Notes: generated from the letters alone by a model not told the origin. A stretch of 64,000 nucleotides of DNA from B18-G4 sp003648575 (GCA_029942245.1 JAOZTN010000001.1:13766-77765), one strand, 5' to 3'; shown: positions 54,558-63,587, counted from the stretch's first letter. Translations and numbers: made by a program.

Positions 54558-55544
54558 TCAGGGCTTGCGCGCAAAAGCCTGTTCCAGGCTGAGGCTGAAG
54601 AGTTCCTTCAAACTGATACCATCAGTCAGTGCTTGCTGGGGAACGATGCTATTGGCCGTTAATCCCGGCACGGTATTCACCTCCAGGAAGTACATTCCAC
54701 TCTCATTAAAGATGTAGTCGAACCTCACAAATCCGTAGCAATTCAACCTTTCATACAGCATCTCCGAAGTAGCACGGCATAGCTGTTCAACATCAGAAGG
54801 GATATCGGCAGGGGTTACCTCCTCAGCAAGGCCATCGGTATATTTAGCTTCATAATCGAAAAAGTCATTCTTTGTGATAACCTCGGTAATTGGCAGGGCA
54901 CGGGAGCGGCCATCATAGGTGATCACTCCACAGGTGATCTCCCGCCCGGGGATAAACCCTTCGATAAGAACCTGGTCATCCTCAGTAAATGCCTGCTCTA
55001 TAGCTGCTGGCAAAGCAGCCTCTTCCATCACCTTTGACATACCCACACTGGACCCGCCTGCATTTGGTTTAACAAAACAAGGGAGGCCGGTGGTGCGGAT
55101 GATACTACCGGGGTGATAATCAGCCCCTTTGAATAAAATGCGAGATGGCGCTACCTTTACTTCCAGAGATGATACAATCTTGTTGCAGAAGTATTTATTA
55201 GATGTTATTGCAGATGTAGCATGGTCGCATGCAGTATATGGGATGCCCAGGATATCCAGGTAGCCCTGCAGTTTCCCGTCCTCCCCCGGGCTCCCGTGAA
55301 TAGCAATAAAAACAGCATCAAAAGTGATGGCCGCATCTCCTGTGTGCAAACTGAAGTCGTCCTTATTCACTTTATGCTTTTGCCCTTCGGGTGATGTCCA
55401 TATCCACTCCTGCCCGCGAAACACGATCACGTATGGATTATACAATTCCGGATCGAGGTGTTGCTCAACAACTGCTGCGCTCCTGATGGAGATCTCATAC
55501 TCACCGGAATCACCTCCGGCTGCAATGGCTATATTTCTTTTCAT
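54558..55544 (-). CDS. ddl: D-alanine--D-alanine ligase
   Basis: Ddl makes the D-Ala-D-Ala dipeptide for peptidoglycan. The 328-residue ATP-grasp protein has IAAGGDSGEYEISIRSA at the N-terminus and FIAIHGSPGEDGKLQGYLDILGIPYT. The ATP-binding KPNAGGSSVGMSKV and the C-terminal FLEVNTVPGLTANSIVPQQ carry the metal-binding Glu/Asn. It is divergently transcribed from the PASTA protein gene. The neighbourhood suggests a cell-wall group. Family and length are standard. Confidence 0.96.
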   Translation of the reverse strand: MKRNIAIAAGGDSGEYEISIRSAAVVEQHLDPELYNPYVIVFRGQEWIWTSPEGQKHKVNKDDFSLHTGDAAITFDAVFIAIHGSPGEDGKLQGYLDILGIPYTACDHATSAITSNKYFCNKIVSSLEVKVAPSRILFKGADYHPGSIIRTTGLPCFVKPNAGGSSVGMSKVMEEAALPAAIEQAFTEDDQVLIEGFIPGREITCGVITYDGRSRALPITEVITKNDFFDYEAKYTDGLAEEVTPADIPSDVEQLCRATSEMLYERLNCYGFVRFDYIFNESGMYFLEVNTVPGLTANSIVPQQALTDGISLKELFSLSLEQAFARKP

Positions 55545-55590
55545 ATATGATCATAACGTAATGACTGGATAAATGTATATAATTAATTTT

Positions 55591-55598
55591 TATCTTTG
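55591..55598 (+). promoter_or_regulatory. -7 box upstream of the PASTA gene
   Basis: TATCTTTG matches TAnnTTTG on the plus strand, 276 bp before the PASTA gene. The transcript would have a long leader containing six hairpins (see the repeat entry). No -33 box was recognised. Confidence 0.4.
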
Positions 55599-55647
55599 CT
55601 ACCGACAGGCAATATCACCGGTATTTTATAGTTAAAGAAATATCATT

Positions 55648-55857
55648 CCGGCGGTTTTTGCCGGCAGGCGGGCACTAATGGAATAAAAAAATCTTTGAAA
55701 TTGATTATCCTCGGGGCAAGCCCACGAGGTATTAACCCAATTTCATTCCGCAATAGCGGAACCAGATTTTTATAATACCCCTCTGTCCCGCAAAAGCGGT
55801 ACATCTCCCCTGAAAGTCAGGGGAGCTTAATAGGAAACCTCGCGGCAAGCCACGAGG
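55648..55857. repeat. Cluster of six small palindromes between ddl and the PASTA gene
   Basis: The 330-bp spacer 55545-55874 has no gene. It holds CCGGCGG/CCGG-type (55648-55664), CCTCGGGGC/GCCCACGAGG (55709-55729), TTCCGC/GCGGAA (55746-55761), CCGC/GCGG (55788-55799), CTCCCCTGA/TCAGGGGAG (55805-55825) and CCTCGCGGC/GCCACGAGG (55838-55857). The second and sixth are the same element family as the copy at 2391-2408 upstream of rpsL, including an A/T-rich flank. Confidence 0.75.
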
Positions 55858-55874
55858 AATAATTTAATTTAAAC

Positions 55875-56720
55875 ATGTCGTTTTTCGGCTTCCTCATTAA
55901 AAAGAGATTTTATATTAGCCTGGGTTTGAGCATCCTCCTTACCGTGGCGCTCTTCTTCATTGTATTGCAGTTTATCAAGATATACTCCAATCATGGCGAC
56001 ACCTATGTTTTACCCGATTTTTCAGGAAAAACCCTGGCAGAGATCGAGAATGATAAATTCGACCGCCTGTATGAATTCATTGTGATCGATTCCATCTACG
56101 ATATGAACAATCCGAAAGGCTCCGTGGTCATCCAGAACCCGCCTGCCGGATCAGTCGTGAAGGAGAACAGAAAAGTATACGTCACCCTGGTGGCGTTCTC
56201 AACGGAGAAAGTAGTGATGCCTGACCTGATCGACCTCAGCCTGCGACAGGCAGTCAACAGCTTACGATCCAAAGGGCTGATCATCAGTGAATTGCAATAC
56301 GTAGAAGATTTTGCCGGCAATGCTGTGCTGGAGCAGCTTTTCGAAGGAGAGGTGATAGAAGCAGGCACCATTATAGAAAAAGGTTCAGGAATCGACCTGG
56401 TGGTAGGCCTGGGGCAGGACAATTTAGCTCCCGTACCATTCCTTATCGGCCTGCGTCTTACCGAAGCCATCGATGCCGTCAATAAAGCCTCCTTTAATGT
56501 GGGTAATATTTATTTCCTCGACGGTGAAAACCAGGAGCATGCAAGGGTTTACAGGCATAGTCCATCCTGGGCAAAAGACAGGCAGATGTTCAGGGGCAGA
56601 AACATTGATATTTCACTGCGTTCAGACCTTGGCTTCGATTTTAAAGCCCTTATACAGGAATTAAGGCCGGATTCACTATATGTGCCTGACACAACAAAAG
56701 TTGTGGTGCCTGAGTTTTAA
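55875..56720 (+). CDS. PASTA-domain membrane protein
   Basis: The 281-residue protein has one N-terminal membrane segment (about 13-36) followed by three PASTA domains (about 40-110, 112-185 and 186-255), recognised by VLPDFSGKTLAEIEN, VMPDLIDLSLRQAVNSLRSKG and PVPFLIGLRLTEAIDAV. PASTA domains bind peptidoglycan or muropeptides. There is no kinase domain attached, unlike Firmicutes and Actinobacteria PASTA kinases. It sits between ddl and a T9SS protein followed by rluD, an arrangement seen in several Bacteroidota; its role is probably in cell-wall sensing or anchoring. Confidence 0.9.
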   Translation: MSFFGFLIKKRFYISLGLSILLTVALFFIVLQFIKIYSNHGDTYVLPDFSGKTLAEIENDKFDRLYEFIVIDSIYDMNNPKGSVVIQNPPAGSVVKENRKVYVTLVAFSTEKVVMPDLIDLSLRQAVNSLRSKGLIISELQYVEDFAGNAVLEQLFEGEVIEAGTIIEKGSGIDLVVGLGQDNLAPVPFLIGLRLTEAIDAVNKASFNVGNIYFLDGENQEHARVYRHSPSWAKDRQMFRGRNIDISLRSDLGFDFKALIQELRPDSLYVPDTTKVVVPEF

Positions 56721-56745
56721 TAAGAATAAAAGAATCAGATAAAGA

Positions 56746-58896
56746 ATGAAACGATATATACTTTTACTTATCGGGGCCCTTTTAATACAGTTCAATACCT
56801 TTGGACAGGAGCAACTTTCCGGGCTGAACACCAACCCGGTGATCAAGTATGAGATCAAGAACAATGAGGTATTGAACCAGCCACAGGGGAAGGAAGTAAT
56901 TTTCCCCGTCCCCATACATCTCCCTATATTTGATGATTTTCATACGGACATTATCTTCCCCGACACGGCCCTTTTCAGCGACCGCGATGCCTTCATTAAT
57001 GATGATTTTCCATACAGGTCGGTAAACATCGGCGCCGCCACCCTTGATGCCATCGATGATCATGGCAACATCTACCCCGATGCAAGCATGTTCCCTTTTA
57101 TAGCGGACCATTTGACCTCCAGGCCGATACGCCTCGACACCCTTTATCTTACCAATGAAACACGTGCCATTACCGTCGCCGATTCACTGTATTTCAGTTT
57201 CTTTTATCAGCCACAGGGACGTGGTAACCCACCGGAGTCTTATGATTCGCTGGTATTGGAATTCGGGTATTTCGATGGAGACTCAGTATTTGCCTATATG
57301 GATTCCATCAGCATCCCTGCGATCGATTACCTGCTGGATCCCAACGACACCATCTGGCCTTTCGATACTATTTATGCGCCTCCACAATGCACACCGGGCG
57401 TATATATGATCAATTATGATACGATCACGTGGGATGACATGATCACCCTTCCTTGCGATTCCATCTTTGAACCCGGTATTGAATGGGAATATATCTGGTC
57501 TTCTGAAGGAATGCGTATCGACACTTTTTTTCAGCGTTATAATACCTATTCCCGCCAGGTAATGATCCCTATTACAGACAGCCTTAAATATCTGAAAAAA
57601 TATTTTTATTACCGCTTTTACAATTTTGCAAGCCTTGCCAGCGACATCAACCCCAGTTGGAAAAGCAATTGCGATCAATGGAATATTGATTACATCTATC
57701 TGAATGTAGATCGCTCGAATGCCGACACAAGCTACCGGCATATCACCTTTGCAGAGCGTGCTCCTTCTTTCCTTACTAATTTTACGGCCATGCCTTTGCG
57801 GCAATACCGTAACGACCCAACCAATCAGCTCAAGGACTCGGTGAAGTTATACATCACCAACCTGAGTGCAGATACCTTTAACGTGTATTACGAATACCTG
57901 ATCGATCAACGCGGTGCCAGCTATTCACACACCTACAATGGAGGTTTTGCCAATCTATACCCATTCTTCAAGACAGGCTACCAGAGTTGTTCGAATGTAC
58001 CCCAGCATGCCTGCCCGCCAAGGGATTTCCTCTTCCCATTGAATGCCGATGCCGACAGTTCGAGCTATATGGTCAGGCACGTCATCCACGACCAGAGCAA
58101 CCCCAACTTAGGAGATACAATACATTTCATTCAGAAGTTTTATAACTACTACGCATATGACGACGGCACCCCGGAAGCGGGTTACGGACTGAGTATTGCC
58201 GGAGGACAGGTTGGATACAGGTTCACACTGAACATTGCAGACACATTAAGGGGTGTTGCGATGTTCTTCAACCGGGTACAAAACGACCAGAACGACAATT
58301 TCTTCACCATGAAAGTGTGGGATAACAATAACGGTAAACCGGGCAATGTGATCTGGGAGCAGGAAGACCTGAAGCCCAAGTTCAGCGAAGCCCTCAACCG
58401 CATGCAAATCTATGAGATTAACCCTCCTTTGGCCTTGATCGGAACCTTCTTCATTGGCTTTGAGCAAACCACTGCCGACATTTTAAACGTAGGTTTCGAT
58501 ACTCATAATGATGCTTCAGAGTTTCTGTATTACAATACATCGAATAATTGGGAACAATCACTGATGCAAGGCTCCCTGATGATGCGGCCGCTATTGTTCT
58601 ATTATTATGATCCATTCAGTGTGGAAGAACTTCTTCCCGAAGAAAGCTGGAACATATATCCCAACCCGGTGAATAATGGAACATTGCATATCGACAACAG
58701 CGTGGTTTCAGGCTTCAACCTGGAACGCTCAGGTACTACCATCAATATTTATGATATGCTGGGACGTAAAATGATCAAGGTTCCCTTTACAAATAGCATT
58801 AGCACAGCTGCACTGCCACAGGGGTTCTATATCGTGCATATTCACGACGGAACAGGCAGCATCAACCATATGCATAAGATCATCATTAATAAATAG
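56746..58896 (+). CDS. Large secreted protein with T9SS sorting domain
   Basis: The 716-residue protein has a signal peptide (MKRYILLLIGALLIQFNTFG) and a long region without a recognised domain. That region is rich in Asp, Tyr and Phe and has jelly-roll-like stretches (YFSFFYQPQGRGNPPESYDSLVLEF). The C-terminal T9SS sorting domain has NIYPNPVNNGTLHI and ends HKIIINK. It is 25 bp after the PASTA gene and 4 bp before rluD, so it is probably co-transcribed. Function unknown; the conserved placement next to cell-wall genes suggests an envelope role. Confidence 0.82.
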   Translation: MKRYILLLIGALLIQFNTFGQEQLSGLNTNPVIKYEIKNNEVLNQPQGKEVIFPVPIHLPIFDDFHTDIIFPDTALFSDRDAFINDDFPYRSVNIGAATLDAIDDHGNIYPDASMFPFIADHLTSRPIRLDTLYLTNETRAITVADSLYFSFFYQPQGRGNPPESYDSLVLEFGYFDGDSVFAYMDSISIPAIDYLLDPNDTIWPFDTIYAPPQCTPGVYMINYDTITWDDMITLPCDSIFEPGIEWEYIWSSEGMRIDTFFQRYNTYSRQVMIPITDSLKYLKKYFYYRFYNFASLASDINPSWKSNCDQWNIDYIYLNVDRSNADTSYRHITFAERAPSFLTNFTAMPLRQYRNDPTNQLKDSVKLYITNLSADTFNVYYEYLIDQRGASYSHTYNGGFANLYPFFKTGYQSCSNVPQHACPPRDFLFPLNADADSSSYMVRHVIHDQSNPNLGDTIHFIQKFYNYYAYDDGTPEAGYGLSIAGGQVGYRFTLNIADTLRGVAMFFNRVQNDQNDNFFTMKVWDNNNGKPGNVIWEQEDLKPKFSEALNRMQIYEINPPLALIGTFFIGFEQTTADILNVGFDTHNDASEFLYYNTSNNWEQSLMQGSLMMRPLLFYYYDPFSVEELLPEESWNIYPNPVNNGTLHIDNSVVSGFNLERSGTTINIYDMLGRKMIKVPFTNSISTAALPQGFYIVHIHDGTGSINHMHKIIINK

Positions 58897-58900
58897 GCAC

Positions 58901-59926
58901 ATGCCTCTCGAAGAAATTAACGACCAGGAACAAGACCTTTTTGAACATCATCGTTTCGTAGCAGATCCCGGGCAGGGAGCGCTAAGGATCGACAAGTTCC
59001 TGATGGCTAAGATCCAGAATGCATCCAGAAATAAGATCCAGCAAGCCGCCGCTGCGGGCAGCATACTTGTCAACGACAAGGCTGTCAAGCAGAATTATAA
59101 GGTCAGGCCCGGCGATGTGATCACCATTGTTCTCACTGAACCTCCAAGGGATACCGTGATCATTCCCGAAGATATTCCTGTCGATATTGTTTTTGAGGAT
59201 GATCATATTATGCTGGTGAACAAGAAAGCCGGCATGGTGGTGCATCCCGCTTACGGCAATTTCACAGGTACCCTCGTCAACGCGCTGACCTATTACCTCC
59301 GCCAGCAGAGTGGAAATGAAGAGGCTCAGCCTTACCTGGTACACAGGATCGATAAGGACACTTCGGGCATCATGCTGGTGGCCAAGAACGAGTTGGCTCA
59401 GACCAGACTGGCCAAGGAGTTTTTCGACCATACCATCGACCGAAAATACACCGCACTGGTATGGGGTGACATGGAAGAAGATGAAGGTACCATCGCAGGA
59501 AACCTGGCACGCCATAAGAACAACCGTAAGATCATGACCGTATACCCGGATGGAGAAACCGGAAAACATGCAGTTACACATTGGAAGGTGTTGGAAAGGT
59601 TCGGTTATGTTACCATGATAGAATGTACCCTCGAGACCGGAAGAACGCACCAGATCAGGGCCCACCTGAAATATATCAAACACCCGCTCTTCAATGATGC
59701 CTCCTATGGTGGCGATCAGATACTCAAGGGCACAACCTTTACGAAATACCGGCAGTTTATCAAAAACTGCTTCTCTGCCTTGCCCCGCCAGGCTCTTCAT
59801 GCACGTTCGCTGGGACTGAAACATCCCATCAGCGGTGAATATATGTTCTTCGATTCCGATGTGCCCGCCGATATGACAGAAGTCATCGAAAAGTGGGAGC
59901 ATTATGTGGTTCATCAGAAAGAATAA
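58901..59926 (+). CDS. rluD: Ribosomal large-subunit pseudouridine synthase, RluD-type
   Basis: RluD makes pseudouridines in helix 69 of 23S rRNA. The 341-residue protein has an N-terminal S4 RNA-binding domain (LRIDKFLMAKIQNASRNKIQQAAAAGSILVNDKAV) and the catalytic motif HRIDKDTSGIMLV with the nucleophilic Asp. The RTHQIRAHLKYIKHPLFNDASYGG and ALHARSLGLKHPISGEYMFF segments follow. RluC/A paralogues cannot be fully excluded, but the motif set fits RluD. It is preceded by the T9SS gene after 4 bp. Confidence 0.9.
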   Translation: MPLEEINDQEQDLFEHHRFVADPGQGALRIDKFLMAKIQNASRNKIQQAAAAGSILVNDKAVKQNYKVRPGDVITIVLTEPPRDTVIIPEDIPVDIVFEDDHIMLVNKKAGMVVHPAYGNFTGTLVNALTYYLRQQSGNEEAQPYLVHRIDKDTSGIMLVAKNELAQTRLAKEFFDHTIDRKYTALVWGDMEEDEGTIAGNLARHKNNRKIMTVYPDGETGKHAVTHWKVLERFGYVTMIECTLETGRTHQIRAHLKYIKHPLFNDASYGGDQILKGTTFTKYRQFIKNCFSALPRQALHARSLGLKHPISGEYMFFDSDVPADMTEVIEKWEHYVVHQKE

Positions 59927-60027
59927 GGTGCTGGGTGCTGGGGAACTTCTTCTATCTTCTATCGCGCAACCGGAGTGAAGCGGAGCTCGGCGAAGCCAAT
60001 CTTCTATCTTATCTCCCCTTCCCCTTC
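59927..60027. repeat. Composite heptamer/hexamer repeat block with an embedded palindrome-rich unit
   Basis: Starting at the rluD stop: GGTGCTG twice, then GGGAACT, then TTCTATC twice (59950-59963). Next comes a GC-rich 36-bp stretch (GCGCAACCGGAG... to ...GGCGAAGCCAA) and again CTTCTATC with a decayed heptamer and a CCCCTT hexamer run (60015-60032). The GC-rich stretch is therefore flanked by CTTCTATC on both sides. No gene is seen in 59927-60236. Confidence 0.7.
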
Positions 60028-60078
60028 CCCTTCCGCTTCTTAAATCTCATTTTACCTTAATTTGTTGAACCAGTGTTT

Positions 60079-60099
60079 CATTTTCCATTCTACATTTTA
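60079..60099. repeat. Short heptamer array, CATTTTC type
   Basis: Three in-register units CATTTTC, CATTCTA and CATTTTA follow the rluD-tetR spacer block. A small GCCCTTCGGGC hairpin lies a little downstream (60112-60122). Confidence 0.5.
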
Positions 60100-60172
60100 T
60101 CGCCATCCTAAGCCCTTCGGGCGTGGGAGGAGCATATTTCGCATGTACTTCGGGACTGCAGAAAATATTATA

Positions 60173-60210
60173 GAATGTTAGAAAATATTTGCATGTTAGT
60201 GAATATTAAC
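60173..60210 (+). promoter_or_regulatory. Candidate TetR operator upstream of the TetR gene
   Basis: The imperfect palindrome GTTAGTGAATATTAAC at 60195-60210 matches, in inverse orientation, 14 of 16 bases of the site at 61245-61260 before the RND gene. A weaker tandem copy GTTAGAAAATATTTGC begins at 60177 (12 of 16). A weak -7 box (TATCTTCG) lies just downstream of the site, so bound TetR would block the promoter. Confidence 0.6.
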
Positions 60211-60236
60211 TATCTTCGTGTCATACTTAATTTAAA

Positions 60237-60833
60237 ATGCAGACAGAAAGACAAATACAAATAATTGAAAGTTCAATGGAACTTATCGCTAGTAAAGGGA
60301 TCCAGGGATTTACCATAAAAAATCTATCCAAAGCAATTGGAATTTCTGAACCAGGAATTTACAGGCATTTTGAAAGTAAAACAGAAATTCTTCTTAGTAT
60401 TTTGAATAACTTTAAAGAGATGGCAGAGATGCTATCAGAATTGATGAAGACTTTCGAAGGAACTGCACATGAGAAGATTGATTTTATGTTTTCACGTATG
60501 TTAGATCTATTTTCAGAAACACCTTCCATGGTGTCAGTAATTTTTTCAGAAGAAATATTTAAAAACGAAGAATTACTCAAACTGAAGATAAGTGAGATAA
60601 TGAATATGCATGCCCAAACAATCGAGTATATTATTGCAAGAGGTCAGGAGGAGAAAAATGTACGAAAGGACATTGAAGTAAAAACCCTGGCACTGATCAT
60701 TATGGGCTCATTGAGATTACTTGTTAAACGCTGGTACATTATCAAGCATAATTTTGATCTCAATAATGAAGGTAGAAAATTAATAATAGGTCTGGATAAA
60801 ATTCTTGCTTGTCCGGAGATTAATCTAAACTAA
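60237..60833 (+). CDS. TetR-family transcriptional regulator
   Basis: The 198-residue protein has an N-terminal helix-turn-helix of TetR type (IKNLSKAIGISEPGIYRHFESKTEILLSIL, about residues 27-56) and a helical C-terminal effector domain with no recognised ligand pocket. The gene is A+T-rich. It heads the cluster cupin, RND transporter, LolA-like protein, and likely represses itself and the RND gene through the shared palindrome. The inducer is unknown. Confidence 0.92.
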   Translation: MQTERQIQIIESSMELIASKGIQGFTIKNLSKAIGISEPGIYRHFESKTEILLSILNNFKEMAEMLSELMKTFEGTAHEKIDFMFSRMLDLFSETPSMVSVIFSEEIFKNEELLKLKISEIMNMHAQTIEYIIARGQEEKNVRKDIEVKTLALIIMGSLRLLVKRWYIIKHNFDLNNEGRKLIIGLDKILACPEINLN

Positions 60834-60845
60834 AAAAACGAAAAA

Positions 60846-61184
60846 ATGAATATTACAGCTGTTTCAGAAACACCAATTAAAGAGAATGTACACCAGGTTG
60901 ATGCACGTATGATTTATAATAAGGAATCGGCACAGGCAGTGCATATGCAACTCAATCCAGGACAAAGTCTCAAACCTCACATCACACCCGTTGATGTCTT
61001 TTTCTTTGTTATTGAAGGAACACCCGATGTGCTTGTTGGAGAAGAAAAGAAAAGAGTTGAAACCAACAGCCTGGTTGAAAGCCCCAGGGATATTGTTCAT
61101 TGTATTTATAACAATACGGATTCAATCGTGCGTATTTTGGTTGTGAAAGCCCCACGTCCAACCACAGCTACAAAAGTTTTATAA
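60846..61184 (+). CDS. Small cupin-domain protein
   Basis: The 112-residue protein is a single cupin beta-barrel: GQSLKPHITPVDVFFFVIEGTPDVLVG gives the first cupin motif with one His, and the second motif (SPRDIVHCIYNN) carries another. The metal-ligand set is incomplete compared with the classical two-His/Glu first motif. It follows tetR by 12 bp and is probably co-transcribed; a terminator follows. Small cupins next to transporters often bind small ligands. Function unknown. Confidence 0.85.
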   Translation: MNITAVSETPIKENVHQVDARMIYNKESAQAVHMQLNPGQSLKPHITPVDVFFFVIEGTPDVLVGEEKKRVETNSLVESPRDIVHCIYNNTDSIVRILVVKAPRPTTATKVL

Positions 61185-61202
61185 AAAAGATAGTTACCAA
61201 AT

Positions 61203-61230
61203 AAAAAAGGCTTGATCAAGCCTTTTTTTA
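61203..61230 (+). terminator. Terminator after the cupin gene
   Basis: AAAAAGGCTTGATC / GATCAAGCCTTTTT is a perfect self-complementary stem followed by a T run. It separates the TetR-cupin pair from the RND gene and could work in either direction. Confidence 0.88.
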
Positions 61231-61244
61231 TAAATCAAAATATA

Positions 61245-61260
61245 GTTAATACTAACTAAC
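61245..61260 (+). promoter_or_regulatory. Candidate TetR operator immediately before the RND gene
   Basis: GTTAATACTAACTAAC read on the opposite strand is GTTAGTTAGTATTAAC, 14 of 16 bases identical to GTTAGTGAATATTAAC before tetR. It ends 6 bp before the ATG at 61267, so binding would block initiation of transcription or elongation. Confidence 0.6.
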
Positions 61261-61266
61261 AATAAA

Positions 61267-63564
61267 ATGGAAACATTATTAAAAAAATCGCTAAACCTGC
61301 CGTGGCTCTCAATAGCACTGACAATAGTGTTGAGTGCTGTATTCTTCTATTTCATGAGTCAAAACTCTAAAATGGAAACCAACCTGGATAAATATATGCC
61401 ACAAGATCATCCGGCATTTGTTTATAGTGATCAGGCCGAAGAATGGTTTGGGATCAACGACGGAATTATTGTTGCCATCGAAAACAAAAACGGCATTTAC
61501 AATACAGCAACACTCGACAGCTTAAAACAGCTGACAAAGGTGCTGCAAAAAATGGATGAAATCGAAAAAGCAGATGTCACCTCTCTTTATACCGCCGACA
61601 ATATTGTTGGTGATGAAGAAGGAATGGATGTGAAACGATTTTTTAAAACGGTGCCAAAAACCGAAGAAACACTGAAGGTACTCCAGCAAAACGTGCGTAA
61701 CAATGAAATGGTTTATGGACGTCTTGTTTCTTCTGATGAAACGGTTACTGTCATCATTGCCGAAATAAGAGACGATGTTTTCACCCAGGAATTTTACCAC
61801 GAAATTCTGGAACTGGTAGCAGCTTTTCAAACCGACGACATTAAAATTCATGTTGCAGGCCGTCCTATTGTGGAAGGCACTATGGCATTACTCGGCCCTG
61901 CCGATATGAAACGGATGGTTCCCATTGTATTATTGGTGATCACCATCGTTTTATACTTTATGTTGAGGAGTGTCAGGAGTACTTTGCTGACAATGGCAGT
62001 GGTATTTTTCAGTACCCTTTGGAGTTTTGGATTAATGGCTATGGTAAATATTCCTATTTATGCTGTTTCCACTATGATTCCTGTAATGCTCATTGCAATC
62101 GGGGTTGCTGATGGTATTCATTTATACAGCCATTTGCATCTTTTTCAACGCAAGAATCCCGATGCCACAAAGAAAGAAGCAGTTACGGATATGATTAAGA
62201 ACATGTGGAGCCCGGTGGCAATGACTTCCATAACAACGGCAGTTGGTTTTATCTCACTGCTTACTTCACAGGTTTATCCGATCAAGTATTTTGGAATTTT
62301 TACTGCCTTTGGTGTATTGGTTGCCATGGTATTATCATTAGTAATAATACCGGCAGGAATTATGATTTTTGGTCTTCCGAAACTAAAGAACGCTAAGAAG
62401 AAAAAGAAAAACAACAACTCGACATTTTACCAGAACTTTGCTTTAAAAGTTATCAGGTATAAACGTGTTTCCATTATTACCACTGCGGTAATTATCATCT
62501 TGTCAGTTTTCGGTATGCAGAAAATCTGGATCAACTCCAGCTTCCTGGATAAGTTTGAAAAGGATAGCGAGATTGTGCTTACCGATAAATTTATCAACGA
62601 GCATTTTGGAGGGACAACTTCCCTCAACCTGATATTAGATGCAGACGGGGAAAAAGATGCTTTCAAAAATCCGGAAGCCCTGAAACTGGTTGATAAAATG
62701 CAAAACCAATTGGAGAACGATCTCGAAGTTGTGGGAACGTCTTTTTCTCTTGCAGATTACATAAACCGGATGAACAAAGTGATGAATGCCAATGATGAGG
62801 CCTATAACACTATCCCTGACGACAGGAATATGATAGCCCAGTATTTGCTGCTTTACGAAATGTCGGGCGATCCGGAAAACCTTAACAAGGTAGTTGACTA
62901 CGATTATGAAAAACTGAATGTAATGCTTCAGTTAAAAAGTGATAATTCAAGAGCCATCAATTCGGCCATTGCCATTATGGATTCTTATGAGGACGACTTC
63001 TCAGAAATGGGAATCAGCATGAAATATGCCGGAAGTGGTTACAAAGGGCTCATTTTTACTGATTTAATATTGGAAGGGCAAATCATGAGTTTAATACTCT
63101 CCATAATTATCGTAATCATACTCTTGTCGTTTATGTTCAAAAACATCAAAGCGGGAATTATCGGGGCAGTCCCAATTCTTATTACCGCTTTGATCAGTTT
63201 TGGGGTAATGGGGTTTCTGGATATTCCGCTCAGCACAACAACAGCTTTATTATCAAGTATTGCGATTGGAATCGGAATTGATTATGCTGTTCACTTTATC
63301 GAACAATATCGTGTGAATGCTAAAAAAACTGGTGACAAAGAACTTACTGCACAAAAAACCATGGCGCACTCGGGCAGGGCAATTTTATTCAATGCCATTG
63401 TAGTAATCGCTGGCTTTTTGGTATTGCTATTTTCGGTATTTCCTCCCAACCGTGAACTTGGTGCATTGGTATCGCTTAACATGTTCACCAGTTTTGTAGG
63501 AACACTAACTATAATGTTGGTTTTACTCAATGTTTCAAATTTATATTTTAAGAAAAGTAAATAA
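61267..63564 (+). CDS. RND/MMPL-family transporter
   Basis: The 765-residue protein is a single-chain RND superfamily member of the MMPL type. It has one N-terminal membrane segment, a large external loop, five membrane segments (IVLLVITIVLYFMLRS through GILVAMVLSLVIIPAGIMIF), a second external loop and five or six more. The MMPL signature regions are IGVADGIHLYSHLHLFQRKNP and GIGIDYAVHFIEQYR. Relatives export lipids, hopanoids or antibiotics using the proton gradient. The following LolA-like gene suggests a lipid-like cargo. No periplasmic adaptor gene is seen in the window. Confidence 0.88.
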   Translation: METLLKKSLNLPWLSIALTIVLSAVFFYFMSQNSKMETNLDKYMPQDHPAFVYSDQAEEWFGINDGIIVAIENKNGIYNTATLDSLKQLTKVLQKMDEIEKADVTSLYTADNIVGDEEGMDVKRFFKTVPKTEETLKVLQQNVRNNEMVYGRLVSSDETVTVIIAEIRDDVFTQEFYHEILELVAAFQTDDIKIHVAGRPIVEGTMALLGPADMKRMVPIVLLVITIVLYFMLRSVRSTLLTMAVVFFSTLWSFGLMAMVNIPIYAVSTMIPVMLIAIGVADGIHLYSHLHLFQRKNPDATKKEAVTDMIKNMWSPVAMTSITTAVGFISLLTSQVYPIKYFGIFTAFGVLVAMVLSLVIIPAGIMIFGLPKLKNAKKKKKNNNSTFYQNFALKVIRYKRVSIITTAVIIILSVFGMQKIWINSSFLDKFEKDSEIVLTDKFINEHFGGTTSLNLILDADGEKDAFKNPEALKLVDKMQNQLENDLEVVGTSFSLADYINRMNKVMNANDEAYNTIPDDRNMIAQYLLLYEMSGDPENLNKVVDYDYEKLNVMLQLKSDNSRAINSAIAIMDSYEDDFSEMGISMKYAGSGYKGLIFTDLILEGQIMSLILSIIIVIILLSFMFKNIKAGIIGAVPILITALISFGVMGFLDIPLSTTTALLSSIAIGIGIDYAVHFIEQYRVNAKKTGDKELTAQKTMAHSGRAILFNAIVVIAGFLVLLFSVFPPNRELGALVSLNMFTSFVGTLTIMLVLLNVSNLYFKKSK

Positions 63565-63587
63565 TTGCACCATTAAATAAAAGAACA

